Positions 42,310 through 42,682 of a stretch of 42,682 nt of DNA are shown piece by piece. The DNA lies in contig CAZSLI010000020.1 in assembly GCA_964607705.1 (NCBI GenBank), positions 1 to 42,682 on the forward strand, in the 5' to 3' direction. The notes under the pieces are model-generated. The model was not told where the DNA came from. It saw only the letters and a list, made by a program, of their open reading frames with translations, and searched no databases. Each line of letters opens with the position of its first letter. Within the stretch, counting starts at the first letter, position 1. A program made the translations under genes and the position numbers. The DNA is from CAZSLI01 sp964607705. GTDB lineage: Bacteria; Actinomycetota; Coriobacteriia; Anaerosomatales; PHET01.

Positions 42310-42682
42310 TAGAGGCGCACCACCTTGTTGGAATCGAAGTCCTTGAGCGCGTTGCGCGTGTCCAGGATCAGGTCCGCGTTACGCACGACGAGGTCGTAGT
42401 CGACGTTCTTGTGCGCCGCGACGATCAGGACCGCGTCGGCCTTGGCGATCTCGGCCTCGGTGAGGTCGACGTAGGGGACCGTGCGCCCGTCCTCGTGGTA
42501 CTGCGGGACGTAGGGGTCGTGGTAGACGACGTCGGCGTCGTTGTCGAGCAGGCGGTCGATGACCTTGATCGCGGGGCTCTCGCGCATGTCGTCGATGTCG
42601 TTCTTGTACGCGACGCCCAAGACGAGCACGCGGCTGCCGGCGAGCGACTTGCGGCGCGTGTTGAGCGCGCTCATGAGGCGCG
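42309..42682 (-). CDS. wbpA: UDP-N-acetylglucosamine 6-dehydrogenase, C-terminal part (WbpA-like), cut by window edge
   Basis: About 124 codons of the 3' end are present; the reading frame stays open at the window edge, and the internal ATG at 42674 is not the real start. The visible part is the UDP-binding domain: VLGVAYKNDIDDMRESPAIKVIDRLL, VYHDPYVP and DLILDTRNAL. The HDPYVP and YKNDIDDMRESP forms are those of WbpA/WecC-like UDP-HexNAc dehydrogenases rather than UDP-glucose dehydrogenase. It supplies UDP-GlcNAcA to the WbpB homologue encoded next. Confidence 0.88.
   Translation of the reverse strand, partial: RLMSALNTRRKSLAGSRVLVLGVAYKNDIDDMRESPAIKVIDRLLDNDADVVYHDPYVPQYHEDGRTVPYVDLTEAEIAKADAVLIVAAHKNVDYDLVVRNADLILDTRNALKDFDSNKVVRL

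Overview
The window is high-GC DNA, densely packed and mostly on the minus strand, from what looks like an actinomycete relative. A deep-branching Actinomycetota lineage of the Coriobacteriia/OPB41 type is my best guess. The reasons are GC content, frequent GTG/TTG starts, actinobacterial-style SpoIID and LCP cell-wall proteins, a TGTGA-N6-TCACA operator and a DUF5317 membrane protein. This placement is inference. The 100-N scaffold gap flanked by a duplicated contig end shows this is a short-read draft or metagenome assembly.

Layout. (1) 1-5400: a large MalT/LuxR-type ATPase regulator cut by the window edge, then a translationally coupled operon of an HD-GYP c-di-GMP phosphodiesterase, a degenerate HD protein and a DUF5317 membrane protein, with a 24-residue hydrophobic peptide upstream. 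This part looks lower in GC than the rest. (2) 5500-11100: an unrecognised conserved protein behind a promoter carrying a perfect CRP/GlxR-type palindrome, long-form ribosome hibernation factor hpf, a polar amino acid ABC importer with two binding proteins, and a ~251-nt highly structured element next to comF. (3) 11138-16239: comF, an AEC permease, and the purine/methionine salvage genes mtnA, ahcY and purine nucleoside phosphorylase. (4) 16270-42682: a surface-glycan locus. It holds six or seven glycosyltransferases, a Wzz-like protein, an O-antigen-ligase-like protein, an ABC flippase, acetyltransferases, a SpoIID/LytB protein, an LCP ligase, a complete pseudaminic acid pathway (pseB-C-[G-H fusion]-I-F), UDP-glucose dehydrogenase, and a WbpA/B/D/E set that makes UDP-GlcNAc(3NAc)A.

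How it fits together. The pse and wbp modules supply charged activated sugars. The glycosyltransferases assemble a lipid-linked glycan, the ABC protein probably flips it, and the Wzz/ligase or LCP proteins control length and attach it to the envelope.

Most notable: the amino acid-binding lipoprotein at 8901-9773 has its two halves in swapped order (a circular permutation) behind a normal lipoprotein signal. A large structured RNA candidate, possibly of the raiA class, lies between comF and the second binding protein.
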